A stretch of DNA of 64,000 bases from JBGRPZ01 sp041725955. Its GTDB lineage: Bacteria > Bacteroidota > Bacteroidia > Bacteroidales > JBGRPZ01. The DNA is taken from positions 77,253-141,252 of the forward strand of contig JBGRQE010000004.1 in the NCBI GenBank assembly GCA_041725955.1. The letters are read 5' to 3'. Numbering within the stretch: the first letter of the stretch is position 1; each line of letters begins with the position of its first letter. A model generated the notes under the pieces. It searched no databases, was not told the DNA's origin, and saw only the letters and a program-made list of their open reading frames with translations. Below are positions 35,197 through 43,863 of this stretch, piece after piece. Position numbers and translations under genes: made by a program.

Positions 35197-36126
35197 TTAA
35201 CAATTAAATTCTTTAGTGTTTTCTACAGTTTGAATAAAAATTTCATCCATACTAGGAAGGATTTCTTTTAGTCCAAGAACAGTTGAATGATTTATGGTAT
35301 TAGCAATTAATTCATTCGGAGAACCACCTTTGGGTAATCTGATCTTATAAAGAAATGTGTGATCATCTAAAGGATCTGTATTGAGAACTTCAAATTTTGG
35401 ATCAAAAATGATATCCCTTTTAACATCGCTTAGTTGAATTTCATAAATATTTGGCTTAAAGTCTTGTTTTATTTTTTTGACAGAGCCGTCTAAGACTTTC
35501 TTAGATTTATTAATTAGTGCAATATTATCGCAGAGCTCTTCAACAGATCCCATGTTGTGAGTCGAAAAAATAATAGTAGTTCCTTTATCTCTTAAGTTTA
35601 ATATTTCTTGTTTTAATAAGTTTACATTAATAGGATCAAAGCCACTAAAAGGCTCGTCGAATATTAGTAAATCAGGTTCATGAATAATAGTTGTAATAAA
35701 TTGAATTTTTTGAGCCATTCCCTTTGATAGCTCTTCGACTTTTTTGTTCCACCATTGTTGAATTTCAAATTTCTCGAACCAGTAGCGTAGTCTTTTTTTT
35801 GCAGTTGAAGTTTTTACCCCTTTTAATTCGGCTAAATAGATTGCTTGTTCCCCAATTTTCATTTTCTTGTACAATCCACGCTCTTCAGGGAGGTAACCTA
35901 TTCTTGCAATATGTTTTTGCGATAATGGTTCTCCATCAAAAGTTAGATGCCCGCTGTCTGGTGCAGTAATTTGATTAATTATTCGAATTAGTGTTGTTTT
36001 TCCTGCTCCATTTGGTCCCAAAAGTCCAAAGATCCCATGTTTTGGAATATCTATCGAAACCTTGTCAAGAGCACGATGATTTGCGTAGTTTTTAGTTACT
36101 TCCTTTGCTGAAAATATATTTTCCAT
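35197..36126 (-). CDS. ABC transporter ATP-binding protein (NatA-like)
   Basis: The 309-residue protein has Walker A GPNGAGKTT (residues 37-45), a signature LSKGMAQK, Walker B LLIFDEPFSGFDP and a switch His in STHNMGS. A C-terminal domain of about 80 residues resembles DUF4162, as in NatA-type exporters. It powers the permease encoded next to it. The transcript probably starts in the short gap behind the dnaJ terminator. No clear promoter element was seen. Confidence 0.92.
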   Translation of the reverse strand: MENIFSAKEVTKNYANHRALDKVSIDIPKHGIFGLLGPNGAGKTTLIRIINQITAPDSGHLTFDGEPLSQKHIARIGYLPEERGLYKKMKIGEQAIYLAELKGVKTSTAKKRLRYWFEKFEIQQWWNKKVEELSKGMAQKIQFITTIIHEPDLLIFDEPFSGFDPINVNLLKQEILNLRDKGTTIIFSTHNMGSVEELCDNIALINKSKKVLDGSVKKIKQDFKPNIYEIQLSDVKRDIIFDPKFEVLNTDPLDDHTFLYKIRLPKGGSPNELIANTINHSTVLGLKEILPSMDEIFIQTVENTKEFNC

Positions 36127-36152
36127 AGTGTCAATTATTGCGAATAAAAAAA

Positions 36153-36193
36153 CGAGCTAAAGATATGAATGCTTTCATTCTATCAGTAGCTCG
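36153..36193 (-). terminator. Terminator of grpE-dnaJ
   Basis: The arms CGAGCTA (36153-36159) and TAGCTCG (36187-36193) enclose an inner GAATG/CATTC stem. On the minus strand seven T follow. This separates dnaJ from the ABC genes. Confidence 0.75.
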
Positions 36194-36219
36194 CTATGTT
36201 ATTTAATGTTAAAATCTAT

Positions 36220-37383
36220 TTAAGAGAAAAATTCTCTCATTCTGTCAAAATAACTTTTGTCTTTTGCAGAAGGATTAGGCTTGAAATTTTCGCTTTCTTT
36301 TAGATTTTCCATAATTGTCTTTTCTTCCTTAGAAAGGTTTTTAGGAGTCCATATATTTACAGTAACTAAAATATCGCCGTGGCCATAGCCTTGTACATCA
36401 GGTAAACCTTTTCCTTTTAGGCGTAAGATTTTTCCCGCTTGAGTACCTGCTGCTATTTTTACTCTTGCTTTACCCGAGATAGTTGGTATTTCTACTTGGG
36501 TTCCAAGAGCAGCATCTGGAATACTAATAAAAAGATTGTATAGAAGATTAGATCCGTCTCTTTCGAGCTGAGGGTGTCTGATTTCTTCAATCAAAACAAT
36601 CAAATCTCCATTAATTCCATTTTTGGCTCCTGCATTTCCTTTTCCTGATACAGATAACTGCATACCTTCAGCAACACCTGCAGGAATTTGAATGCTTATA
36701 ACTTCTTCTCCTTGGATAATGCCATGACCACTGCATTCGTGACATTTTTCACGAATTATTTGACCTTCACCTCCACAATGAGGGCAAGTACTTGTGGTTT
36801 GCATAGCTCCCAAAAGAGTGTTTCTTATTTGGCTTACTTGACCTGTACCATTACATGTTCCGCAAGTAGAATATCCACTTCCATTTTTGGCTCCACTTCC
36901 ATTACAAGCTTGACATGGAACATATTTTTTTACCTTTATCTTTTTCTCAACGCCATTGGCTATTTCATCAAGGGTTAGCTTAACTTTTACGCGTAAATTA
37001 CTACCGCGATTGACCCTTCTTCGGGAGCCACCGTCACCTCCAAATCCACTAAAGCCACTGAAACCACCACCAAAGGCACCTCCAAAAATATCTCCAAATT
37101 GGCTAAATATGTCATCCATACTCATGCCACCGCCAAATCCGCCGCCAGCAGCACCACCTACTCCTGCATGTCCATATTGGTCATAGCGTGATTTCTTTTC
37201 TGGATTACTTAAAACTTCATAAGCTTCTGCTGCCTCTTTGAATTTATCCTCAGCACTATTATCATCAGGATTTTTATCTGGATGATATTTAAGTGCCATT
37301 TTTCTATAGGCCTTTTTTATTTCTTGTTCAGAGGCACTTTTATCTACTCCAAGTACTTCGTAATAATCTCTTTTGTTTGCCAT
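36220..37383 (-). CDS. dnaJ: Chaperone protein DnaJ
   Basis: The 387-residue protein has a J domain with the HPD motif (KYHPDKN, about residue 33), a Gly/Phe-rich linker (about 75-130), four CxxCxGxG zinc repeats (CQACNGSG, CGTCNGTG, CPHCGGEG, CHECSGHG) and a C-terminal peptide-binding region. It stimulates DnaK and hands over unfolded proteins. It follows grpE after 31 bases. No CIRCE-like inverted repeat was seen upstream of the pair. Confidence 0.97.
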   Translation of the reverse strand: MANKRDYYEVLGVDKSASEQEIKKAYRKMALKYHPDKNPDDNSAEDKFKEAAEAYEVLSNPEKKSRYDQYGHAGVGGAAGGGFGGGMSMDDIFSQFGDIFGGAFGGGFSGFSGFGGDGGSRRRVNRGSNLRVKVKLTLDEIANGVEKKIKVKKYVPCQACNGSGAKNGSGYSTCGTCNGTGQVSQIRNTLLGAMQTTSTCPHCGGEGQIIREKCHECSGHGIIQGEEVISIQIPAGVAEGMQLSVSGKGNAGAKNGINGDLIVLIEEIRHPQLERDGSNLLYNLFISIPDAALGTQVEIPTISGKARVKIAAGTQAGKILRLKGKGLPDVQGYGHGDILVTVNIWTPKNLSKEEKTIMENLKESENFKPNPSAKDKSYFDRMREFFS

Positions 37384-37414
37384 GACTTGATTCCTGTTTA
37401 ATCCTATCTGATAC

Positions 37415-37996
37415 TTAGCAGCCTACTACTACTTTTGCAAATCGGATTACCTTTCCGTTTAATTCATAACCTTTTTCGATTTCATCTATAACTTTTCCTT
37501 TTTGTTTTTTTTCTGGTGCAGGAATTTGAGTTATTGCTTCATGGAAATCTGTGTCGAAATCTTTACCAATAGATTCAATAGGTTTTAGACCTTCTTTATC
37601 GAGTATACCACCAAGTTTATTGAAGATTAGAGTGATTCCTTCTTTTTCAGTACTGTTCTCTTCAACAGATTTTAAAGCTCTTTCAAAATCATCGATAACA
37701 GGTAAAATTGCTTTGACAATTTTTTCACTTGCATATTTGCTAAGATCTGCTTTTTCTTTAAGCGTTCTCTTTCTGAAATTGTCAAATTCTGAATATAAGC
37801 GAAGATATTTATCGCTGATTTCTTTATTTTTATTTTCAAGATCTTGAATCGGATCTGCTTCTCCTTCTGTTTCCTTCACTTTTTCCTTGTTTTTTTCTTC
37901 GTTCAAGATTTCCTGTTCTTGATTTTCAAGCTGTTCTTTGGTCACTTTTTCCTCTTTGACCTTGTTGTTTTTTGCTTGTTTTTTACTCTTTCCCAT
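37415..37996 (-). CDS. grpE: GrpE nucleotide exchange factor
   Basis: The 193-residue protein has a Glu/Lys-rich disordered N terminus (about residues 1-60), a long helix starting with YLRLYSEFDNFRKRT, and a C-terminal beta domain ending in VIRFAKVVVG, the family hallmarks. It releases ADP from DnaK. It is co-transcribed with dnaJ, and dnaK is not in the window. Confidence 0.95.
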   Translation of the reverse strand: MGKSKKQAKNNKVKEEKVTKEQLENQEQEILNEEKNKEKVKETEGEADPIQDLENKNKEISDKYLRLYSEFDNFRKRTLKEKADLSKYASEKIVKAILPVIDDFERALKSVEENSTEKEGITLIFNKLGGILDKEGLKPIESIGKDFDTDFHEAITQIPAPEKKQKGKVIDEIEKGYELNGKVIRFAKVVVGC

Positions 37997-38060
37997 ATAT
38001 TTTAAGTGATTTCCTGATCAAAAAATAATTTTCTGTTAATGCAGGTGCACAAACAAAAAA

Positions 38061-38095
38061 TCTGCCAACACAAACAATTAAGTCATATTGGCAGA
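38061..38095 (-). terminator. Terminator of murA
   Basis: The stem TCTGCCAA (38061-38068) / TTGGCAGA (38088-38095) is followed on the minus strand by TTTTTT. It lies 24 bases beyond the murA stop. Confidence 0.75.
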
Positions 38096-38118
38096 AAATA
38101 TTGTTCAATTATGACAAT

Positions 38119-39429
38119 TTATGGAATACGTTCAATATCTGCGCCTAATTTTCTAAGGCGTTCGTCAATAGCTTCGTATCCTCGGTCAATTTGATGTATG
38201 TTTTCTATAATACTTGTCCCTTTTGCTGATAGAGCTGCAATAAGTAAAGCAACACCTGCTCTGATATCGGGTGATGACATTTGTATTCCTCTAAGATTAG
38301 ATTCTTTGTTCATTCCAATAACAGTAGCCCGGTGTGGGTCACAAAGAATAATTTTTGCTCCCATGTCTATTAACTTATCAACAAAGAATAATCTACTTTC
38401 GAACATTTTTTGGTGTATCAACACGCTCCCATTTGCTTGTGTTGCTACCACAAGAATAATACTAATTAAATCAGGAGTAAATCCAGGCCATGGAGCATCA
38501 GAAATAGTAAGGATTGAGTCGTCAAAAAAGGTTTCCAGTGTGTAATTTTCTTGTCTTGGAATAAGGAGATCATTTTCTTTTTGAATGATTTGAATACCCA
38601 TCCGTTTGAATGTTTGTGGTATTATTCCTAGTTCTTCGATATTTACATCTTTAATTGTAATTTCAGATCCTGTCATTGCTGCCATTCCAATAAAACTACC
38701 AATTTCGATCATATCGGCAAGGAGGCGGTGTTTTGCTTCGTGTAAATTTTTTACACCTTCAATATAAAGAAGATTTGAGCCAATGCCTGTAATTTTTGCT
38801 CCCATTTGGTTGAGCAATTTACAAAGCTGAACGATATAAGGTTCGCATGCAGCATTAAATAGGGTGGTATTTCCCTTGGCTAAGCTTGCTGCCATAATTA
38901 TGTTGGCTGTGCCTGTTACAGAAGCTTCGTCTAAAAGAATATATTTACCTTTGAGACCATTTGGAGCAATTAATTCATATTTAGAATCTTCATTGCTAAT
39001 ATTTAGTGTTGCTCCAAGTTGAATTAGTCCGTCAAAATGTGTGTCAAGTCGTCTACGCCCTATTTTATCTCCACCAGGATGTGGTATTGCAATTTTTCCA
39101 AATCTAGCTAGCAGGGGACCCATAATCATTACAGAACCTCTAAGTTTACCGCCAAGATTTAAATATTCTTCGCTTTGGAAATAATCATGGTTTATTTTAT
39201 CGGCTTGAAAAGTAAATGTTCCTTTTACAGGGTTCTCTACCTTTACACCACTTTGCTTTAAAATTTCAATAAGTTTGTTTACATCATGTATGTCAGGGAC
39301 ATTCTCGATACTTATTTTTTTGTCGGTGAGTAAGCATGCACAAATCACCTGTAAAGCTTCGTTTTTTGCGCCTTGAGGTGTTATGGAACCTGAGAGCTTT
39401 AGGCCGCCATTAATCTTAAATTTGCTCAT
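38119..39429 (-). CDS. murA: UDP-N-acetylglucosamine 1-carboxyvinyltransferase with an Asp-type active site
   Basis: The 436-residue protein performs the first committed step of peptidoglycan synthesis (enolpyruvyl transfer to UDP-GlcNAc). It keeps the conserved QGAKNEAL start (Lys22-Asn23), LRGSVMIMGPLLAR and the loop HPGGDKIGRRRLD. In most enzymes this loop reads GGCxIG, with the Cys that fosfomycin alkylates (Cys115 in E. coli). Here the residue is Asp121 (codon GAT on the coding strand). Asp-type MurA enzymes are active and fosfomycin-insensitive. It follows the DUF4290 gene after about 50 bases, probably in one operon. Confidence 0.95.
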   Translation of the reverse strand: MSKFKINGGLKLSGSITPQGAKNEALQVICACLLTDKKISIENVPDIHDVNKLIEILKQSGVKVENPVKGTFTFQADKINHDYFQSEEYLNLGGKLRGSVMIMGPLLARFGKIAIPHPGGDKIGRRRLDTHFDGLIQLGATLNISNEDSKYELIAPNGLKGKYILLDEASVTGTANIIMAASLAKGNTTLFNAACEPYIVQLCKLLNQMGAKITGIGSNLLYIEGVKNLHEAKHRLLADMIEIGSFIGMAAMTGSEITIKDVNIEELGIIPQTFKRMGIQIIQKENDLLIPRQENYTLETFFDDSILTISDAPWPGFTPDLISIILVVATQANGSVLIHQKMFESRLFFVDKLIDMGAKIILCDPHRATVIGMNKESNLRGIQMSSPDIRAGVALLIAALSAKGTSIIENIHQIDRGYEAIDERLRKLGADIERIP

Positions 39430-39479
39430 AAATTAAAGCCTGTAATAAGTAGTGTGAAGTTTAAAAAATGAAAATCAAT

Positions 39480-40127
39480 TTACCTTTTACTATATTGTTG
39501 TCTTCTTTGGCCGTATGAACTTCCAGAATTTGAACTGCTTCTGCTCTGTCCGGTGTGACTTGTCTTTTTCTTGTTCTTCTTTAAGATATCACTTGTTGAA
39601 TGCAATCTAACATGGTCTGCATTTAGTTCTTCGTCTGATAATACCTCTAAATGTTTAAGGATAAGCTCATCATTTACAGAATCTCTATTCCATGTTAAAT
39701 ATGACTTTTTCATATGATTAGCGATAACCTGAATAAGAGCATTCTTTTCCTCTCCTTCTTCAAATTCTTTGGCTTTTTGAATCATTGAGATTAGGTTTTT
39801 GCCATAATGGCGGAATCTAATTCTTCTTGTGCCATAAGGTAGTCTTTCAGGCTTGGAGTATAGTTCGTCCTGATTTGGTTTTTCGAAAGGAGATTCGACA
39901 TCTAACTTGAAATCGGAAATAATATGCAGGTGATCCCATAGCTTATGGCGGTAATCTCCGGATTCTTTAACAGAAGGGTGCATTTGAGCCATAATATTAA
40001 CAATAAAGTAAGCAATGCGAGTACGTTCTCCACGATCTTCAATTGTTAATGCAAATTCCACAAGTTGTTGGATGTTTCTGCCGTATTCTGGAATAACTAG
40101 ATGATTTCGTTGTGTATTATAGTCCAT
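39480..40127 (-). CDS. DUF4290 family protein
   Basis: The 215-residue protein matches DUF4290, a family found in Bacteroidota, with YGRNIQQLVEFALTIEDR, MAQMHPSV and KLWDHLHIIS in the conserved N-terminal 150 residues. It ends in a basic, Ser/Gly/Arg-rich tail (about residues 185-215) that could bind nucleic acid. The function is not known. It lies directly upstream of murA on the same strand. Confidence 0.85.
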   Translation of the reverse strand: MDYNTQRNHLVIPEYGRNIQQLVEFALTIEDRGERTRIAYFIVNIMAQMHPSVKESGDYRHKLWDHLHIISDFKLDVESPFEKPNQDELYSKPERLPYGTRRIRFRHYGKNLISMIQKAKEFEEGEEKNALIQVIANHMKKSYLTWNRDSVNDELILKHLEVLSDEELNADHVRLHSTSDILKKNKKKTSHTGQSRSSSNSGSSYGQRRQQYSKR

Positions 40128-40221
40128 ATTGGTATATCGTTATACTGATTTTTTGAACCTATCCCCAAACTAGATAAGTGCTCCCAAGGGGAAGTATTAA
40201 TAAATAGAGGTCTTTCGTCTG

Positions 40222-40229
40222 CAAATATA
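40222..40229 (-). promoter_or_regulatory. Probable -7 element of the DUF4290-murA operon
   Basis: TATATTTG on the minus strand matches TAnnTTTG, with a TCTG box about 18 bases upstream (40248-40251). The predicted leader is about 90 bases. Confidence 0.5.
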
Positions 40230-40420
40230 CGTTTTTTTAAATTGTTGCAGAAATTGAAAAGGTGCTTTTTAAAAACAATAACTTAACATTTTTATATGGA
40301 AACGAAAGATCTATTATAACATTACATTATAAAAGATATATTTCCTTACTTTAATAAATATGGGTTTGGTGACAGACTAACTAATTGATAATTAATTGCA
40401 ATTAAGGATTTTCAAAAAAG

Positions 40421-40500
40421 TCTTTAGTCTTATCATATTTAATGACATTATGTTTTTCTAAACTTTTATGGTGTTCAGTTATTCGTAATAAGACTAAAGA
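40421..40500 (-). terminator. Long-loop inverted repeat downstream of the helicase gene
   Basis: TCTTTAGTCTTAT (40421-40433) and ATAAGACTAAAGA (40488-40500) are exact 13-bp inverted repeats, extended by AAAA/TTTT after one mismatch, around a 54-base spacer. On the minus strand the structure ends in six T. It may terminate the helicase transcript, although the loop is unusually long. Confidence 0.5.
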
Positions 40501-40548
40501 TTTTCTTGAAATTATATATAAGATTAAAAAAGTTTTTTATTTGTATAC

Positions 40549-42807
40549 TTATGCTTTAGATAGTTTTGCAAATTTTAGAAGCAATTGTTTCTGTCCAACA
40601 GAATAGAATTGAATGCTTGCTTTTTTGTTTTGTGCTGATCCATCTACTGAAATGACTTTTCCTTTGCCAAATTTTTGATGGGAAACCTCTAGTCCTGGAA
40701 TTATTTCGGATGAAGATAGTGTTGTGTCAGTTTTAGTGTTTGTGGCTTCACTTTTTTGAACGTCGCTAAGTTTACGTAATTTCTGTTTTTGTTGATTTTT
40801 GAATCCTGAAAATCGTGTTCCTTGTAGATTAGGAACTTCTCTTTTTATTACATTTTGAGTAGTCAGGCGAGGGTCTATTTCTTCAATAAATCGACTGGGT
40901 TCGCAAATAGTAAGTTGTCCCCATTTATATCTGTTTTCAGCAAAAGATATATTCACTTTCTTTTCAGCTCTAGTAATTGCGACATAAAAAAGTCTTCTCT
41001 CTTCTTCAAGTTCAGTTCTGGTGTTGATACTCATGATTGAAGGGAAGAGGTTTTCTTCCATCCCTGAGATATAAACATAAGGAAATTCCAGCCCTTTTGA
41101 GGCATGAATTGTCATTAGTGAAACCCAATCACCATCTTGCTTGTCATTTTCGTCTGCATCAGTAAATAGGGCAATATCTTCCATGAATTTATCAAGAGTT
41201 GCAATTGAATTTCCTGGTTTTGTCGTATCTGTAAATTCTTTAATTGCATTTAAGAGTTCTTCGATGTTTTCGTACCGACTTACTCCTTCAGGAGTTTTAT
41301 CCTCGAAAAATAATTTGGTGAGGCATGAGGCAGAAGCAATCTCTTTTGCTAGGTTATAGGCAGGGAAGGAGTGTAACTGAGCGTTGAATCTTTTTATCAT
41401 ATTAGAAAAATCCAATACTTTTTTTCTTGCAGCTGCAGTAATGCCGGCGCTTTGTAGTTTTTCGGGAGTCATCATTTCCCATAAACTTATGTTATTTTGA
41501 TTGGCATGAATAATTATCTTGTCAAGGCTGGTATTTCCAATTCCTCTTGCTGGATAATTTATTATTCTTAATAGAGCGTCTTCATCTTTTGTATTACAAA
41601 CCAATCTGAAATAAGAAAGAAGATCTTTAATTTCTTTTCTTTTATAAAAACTAAGACCTCCAAAAATTTTGTATGGAATGTTTTGCTTTCTTAATGCATC
41701 TTCAATACTTCTCGATTGAGCATTTGTTCGATAAAGTATAGCAAAGGATGAGTTGGGAATTTGTTGATTTAATTTTTCCTGAAAAATTAAGTTGGCAATT
41801 AACTTACCTTCTTCGTTTTCATTTTTTGTTTTATGTATTTGAACCAAATCTCCCTCATCGTTTGAGGTCCAAACATCTTTTTCTATTTGCTCCTTATTAT
41901 ATTTTATTATTGAATTTGCTGCTTTTACGATATTTTTTGTACTTCGGTAATTTTGTTCTAGCTTAAATATTTTATTGTTAGGATAGTCTTTTTTGAAATT
42001 TAATATATTTTGAATGTTTGCACCTCTAAAAGCATAAATACTCTGTGCGTCATCGCCAACAACACATAAGTTTTCGTTGTTTGCTGCAAGTTTTTTTACG
42101 ATAAGGTATTGAGAGTCGTCGGATTCTTGGTACTCATCAACCAATATATGTTTAAATTTATTTTGATACTTATATAATGTGTCTGGGAAATCTCTGAAAA
42201 GGACATTGGTGTTGTACAGTAAATCATCGAAATCCATTGCATCCGCTTTTTTGAGCTCCTTATTATATAAGGTATATAAGTCTCCAACTCTCGCTTTTCC
42301 TGTAGCAGCATCTTGTTCTTTTAGTTCTGTGCTTCTGTTGTAGGTGACTGGTCCAATTAGATTAGATTTTGCTCCAGAAATTCTTTGTAAGACATAATTG
42401 GGAGCATATATCTTTGGATCAAGATTTTGAGCTTTTAAAATTTTCTTGATTAACCTTTTTGCATCATCGGTGTCGTAGATTGTAAAATTGGAAGGGTAGT
42501 TTAAAAGATGTGCTTCTTGTCGCAAAATGCGAGCAAAAACAGAGTGGAAGGTACCCATCCAAATATTTCTTGCTTCAGGGCCAATTAGCTTGGAAATACG
42601 ATCTTTCATTTCTCTTGCAGCTTTGTTTGTAAAGGTAAGCGTAAGAATATTGAATGGATCTATTCCGTTTTCTATAAGGTAAGCTACACGATAGGTTAAA
42701 ACTCTTGTTTTTCCCGAACCAGCTCCGGCTATTACCATAACAGGGCCGTCGATGTGTTGAACAGCTTTTTTCTGCTCTTCGTTTAATGAATCAAGTATAT
42801 CTTTCAC
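40549..42807 (-). CDS. UvrD/PcrA-type superfamily 1 DNA helicase
   Basis: The 752-residue protein has the SF1A helicase motifs: Q motif LNEEQKKAV, Walker A AGAGSGKT (27-34), TFTNKAAREM, a Walker B-like LVDEYQESD, GDDAQSIYAFRGA, and C-terminal motifs VSLMTIHASKGLEF and VAITRAEKK. A C-terminal tail of about 100 residues ends in a KOW-like GLEVSHQKFGKGKV module, as in PcrA. It unwinds DNA in repair and in removing RecA or transcription blocks. It is full length and forms a single-gene unit. Confidence 0.95.
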   Translation of the reverse strand: MKDILDSLNEEQKKAVQHIDGPVMVIAGAGSGKTRVLTYRVAYLIENGIDPFNILTLTFTNKAAREMKDRISKLIGPEARNIWMGTFHSVFARILRQEAHLLNYPSNFTIYDTDDAKRLIKKILKAQNLDPKIYAPNYVLQRISGAKSNLIGPVTYNRSTELKEQDAATGKARVGDLYTLYNKELKKADAMDFDDLLYNTNVLFRDFPDTLYKYQNKFKHILVDEYQESDDSQYLIVKKLAANNENLCVVGDDAQSIYAFRGANIQNILNFKKDYPNNKIFKLEQNYRSTKNIVKAANSIIKYNKEQIEKDVWTSNDEGDLVQIHKTKNENEEGKLIANLIFQEKLNQQIPNSSFAILYRTNAQSRSIEDALRKQNIPYKIFGGLSFYKRKEIKDLLSYFRLVCNTKDEDALLRIINYPARGIGNTSLDKIIIHANQNNISLWEMMTPEKLQSAGITAAARKKVLDFSNMIKRFNAQLHSFPAYNLAKEIASASCLTKLFFEDKTPEGVSRYENIEELLNAIKEFTDTTKPGNSIATLDKFMEDIALFTDADENDKQDGDWVSLMTIHASKGLEFPYVYISGMEENLFPSIMSINTRTELEEERRLFYVAITRAEKKVNISFAENRYKWGQLTICEPSRFIEEIDPRLTTQNVIKREVPNLQGTRFSGFKNQQKQKLRKLSDVQKSEATNTKTDTTLSSSEIIPGLEVSHQKFGKGKVISVDGSAQNKKASIQFYSVGQKQLLLKFAKLSKA

Positions 42808-42835
42808 AGCGCATTTAATTCTTCAATTTAGCAAG

Positions 42836-42843
42836 CAAAAGTA
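42836..42843 (-). promoter_or_regulatory. Probable -7 element of the helicase gene
   Basis: TACTTTTG on the minus strand matches TAnnTTTG. Predicted transcription starts near 42831, about 24 bases before the ATG. The -33 box is not clear. Confidence 0.55.
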
Positions 42844-43113
42844 AGTAAAATATTTTTCAAGAACTTTCTTGTAAAGAAATTTGAGTTTTAGTTTATGTAG
42901 AGGTTGAAGAAATTTATTTTTGTGTTTATGGAATTAATTTGATAAGTATAGTTTTGTGTTTTTCTAAAATTATTGAATTTAAATTTACTAAAAGTAAAAT
43001 AGTTATGGAAAAATACAGTTTAAGAATTAGAAAAAAATTAATGCCGTTTTTTGCCTATTGTTACGGGATTTGGAATTTTTTTTAAGAAAATATAGAAAAA
43101 AGACTGTAAATGT

Positions 43114-43145
43114 CTTGTTTTTAATAAAAAAGATATCTATTTTTG
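43114..43145 (+). promoter_or_regulatory. Promoter of the putative RNA upstream of rpsL
   Basis: CTTG (43114-43117) is followed after 20 bases by TATTTTTG (43138-43145), a good match to the Bacteroidota consensus. The predicted start is near 43150, over 300 bases before rpsL and just where the folded region begins. Confidence 0.65.
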
Positions 43146-43360
43146 CGCCCTGAATAATGGCGATGCTTTTCTAGTGAAGAGCAAGAATACGCAGGGACCT
43201 GATAAACTGAAACGATATAGGTACCATTCTTTTTTTAGCCTTTCGCTTATTGTTCGACGATTTAGGCTAAAGCAGAATTGTTTCGTTCCCACCTATCAGG
43301 CACTCCTATGTAGTTTTGTGATAATTAGAAGAGAATCAAAGAGACGAGAGGTCTTTTTTT
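43146..43360 (+). ncRNA. Putative structured RNA upstream of rpsL (unrecognised family)
   Basis: The region between two promoters folds into two domains. Domain 1: CCCT (43148-43151) with AGGG (43193-43196), GCG with CGC inside, and a 7-bp hairpin GCTTTTC (43165-43171)/GAAGAGC (43176-43182) with a 4-base loop. Domain 2: CCTGATA (43198-43204) with TATCAGG (43294-43300), AACGA with TCGTT inside, and TAGCCT (43236-43241) with AGGCTA (43264-43269). A short hairpin (AGAC/GTCT) with a run of seven T ends the region near 43360. I do not recognise it as tmRNA, RNase P, SRP or 6S RNA. It could be an independent small RNA or an r-protein leader with attenuation. Confidence 0.5.
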
Positions 43361-43392
43361 GATTTGGCAGTTATTTGTTTGAAAAAAATTTA

Positions 43393-43400
43393 TACTTTTG
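43393..43400 (+). promoter_or_regulatory. -7 element of the rpsL ribosomal operon
   Basis: TACTTTTG, followed by CGCAC, matches TAnnTTTG, with TTTG boxes upstream at non-ideal spacing (nearest 15 bases). The predicted start is near 43405, giving a leader of about 50 bases before rpsL. Confidence 0.65.
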
Positions 43401-43455
43401 CGCACTCGAAAAATGGTGCTTAACAAAAGAGGAATAACAAAACTAATAGTTTAAA

Positions 43456-43836
43456 ATGCCAACAATTCAACAGTTAGTACGTAAAGGACGTGAAAAGCAG
43501 GTGTATAAGAGTAAGTCTCCTGCTTTGGATGGATGCCCACAAAGACGTGGGGTTTGTGTCCGTGTTTACACTACTACTCCAAAGAAGCCAAACTCTGCTA
43601 TGCGTAAAGTAGCAAGGGTAAGGTTGACTAACGGGAAGGAAGTAAACGCTTATATCCCAGGGGAAGGTCACAACTTACAAGAACACTCAATCGTTATGAT
43701 TCGTGGTGGTAGAGTAAAAGATCTTCCTGGTGTTAGATATCACATCATTCGTGGTGCTCTAGATACCTTGGGAGTAGAAGGAAGGATGCAGAGAAGATCC
43801 AAGTACGGTACAAAGCGTCCAAAACAAAAGAAGTAA
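43456..43836 (+). CDS. rpsL: Ribosomal protein S12 (uS12)
   Basis: The 126-residue protein has the decoding-centre loops TTPKKPNSA and GRVKDLPG. The lysines whose change gives streptomycin resistance are present, so the wild-type (sensitive) form is predicted. It is the first gene of the merged str/S10/spc/alpha cluster. Confidence 0.98.
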   Translation: MPTIQQLVRKGREKQVYKSKSPALDGCPQRRGVCVRVYTTTPKKPNSAMRKVARVRLTNGKEVNAYIPGEGHNLQEHSIVMIRGGRVKDLPGVRYHIIRGALDTLGVEGRMQRRSKYGTKRPKQKK

Positions 43837-43863
43837 TTTAACTAGCGAAAGTTCGATTTAGTA

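Larger units (their letters stand above)
40128..40548. other. AT-rich gap between the DUF4290 gene and the helicase gene
   Basis: No gene is visible in these 421 bases. They hold the -7 element of the DUF4290 gene at 40222-40229 and the helicase-side inverted repeat at 40421-40500. The rest shows no open frame with coding character and no tRNA-like fold. Confidence 0.6.

Noticed and set aside
43174..43362. 62-codon plus-strand frame upstream of rpsL
   Set aside because: It begins with GTG inside the first hairpin of the putative RNA and runs through the terminator-like T run. The basic, biased composition does not look like a protein.
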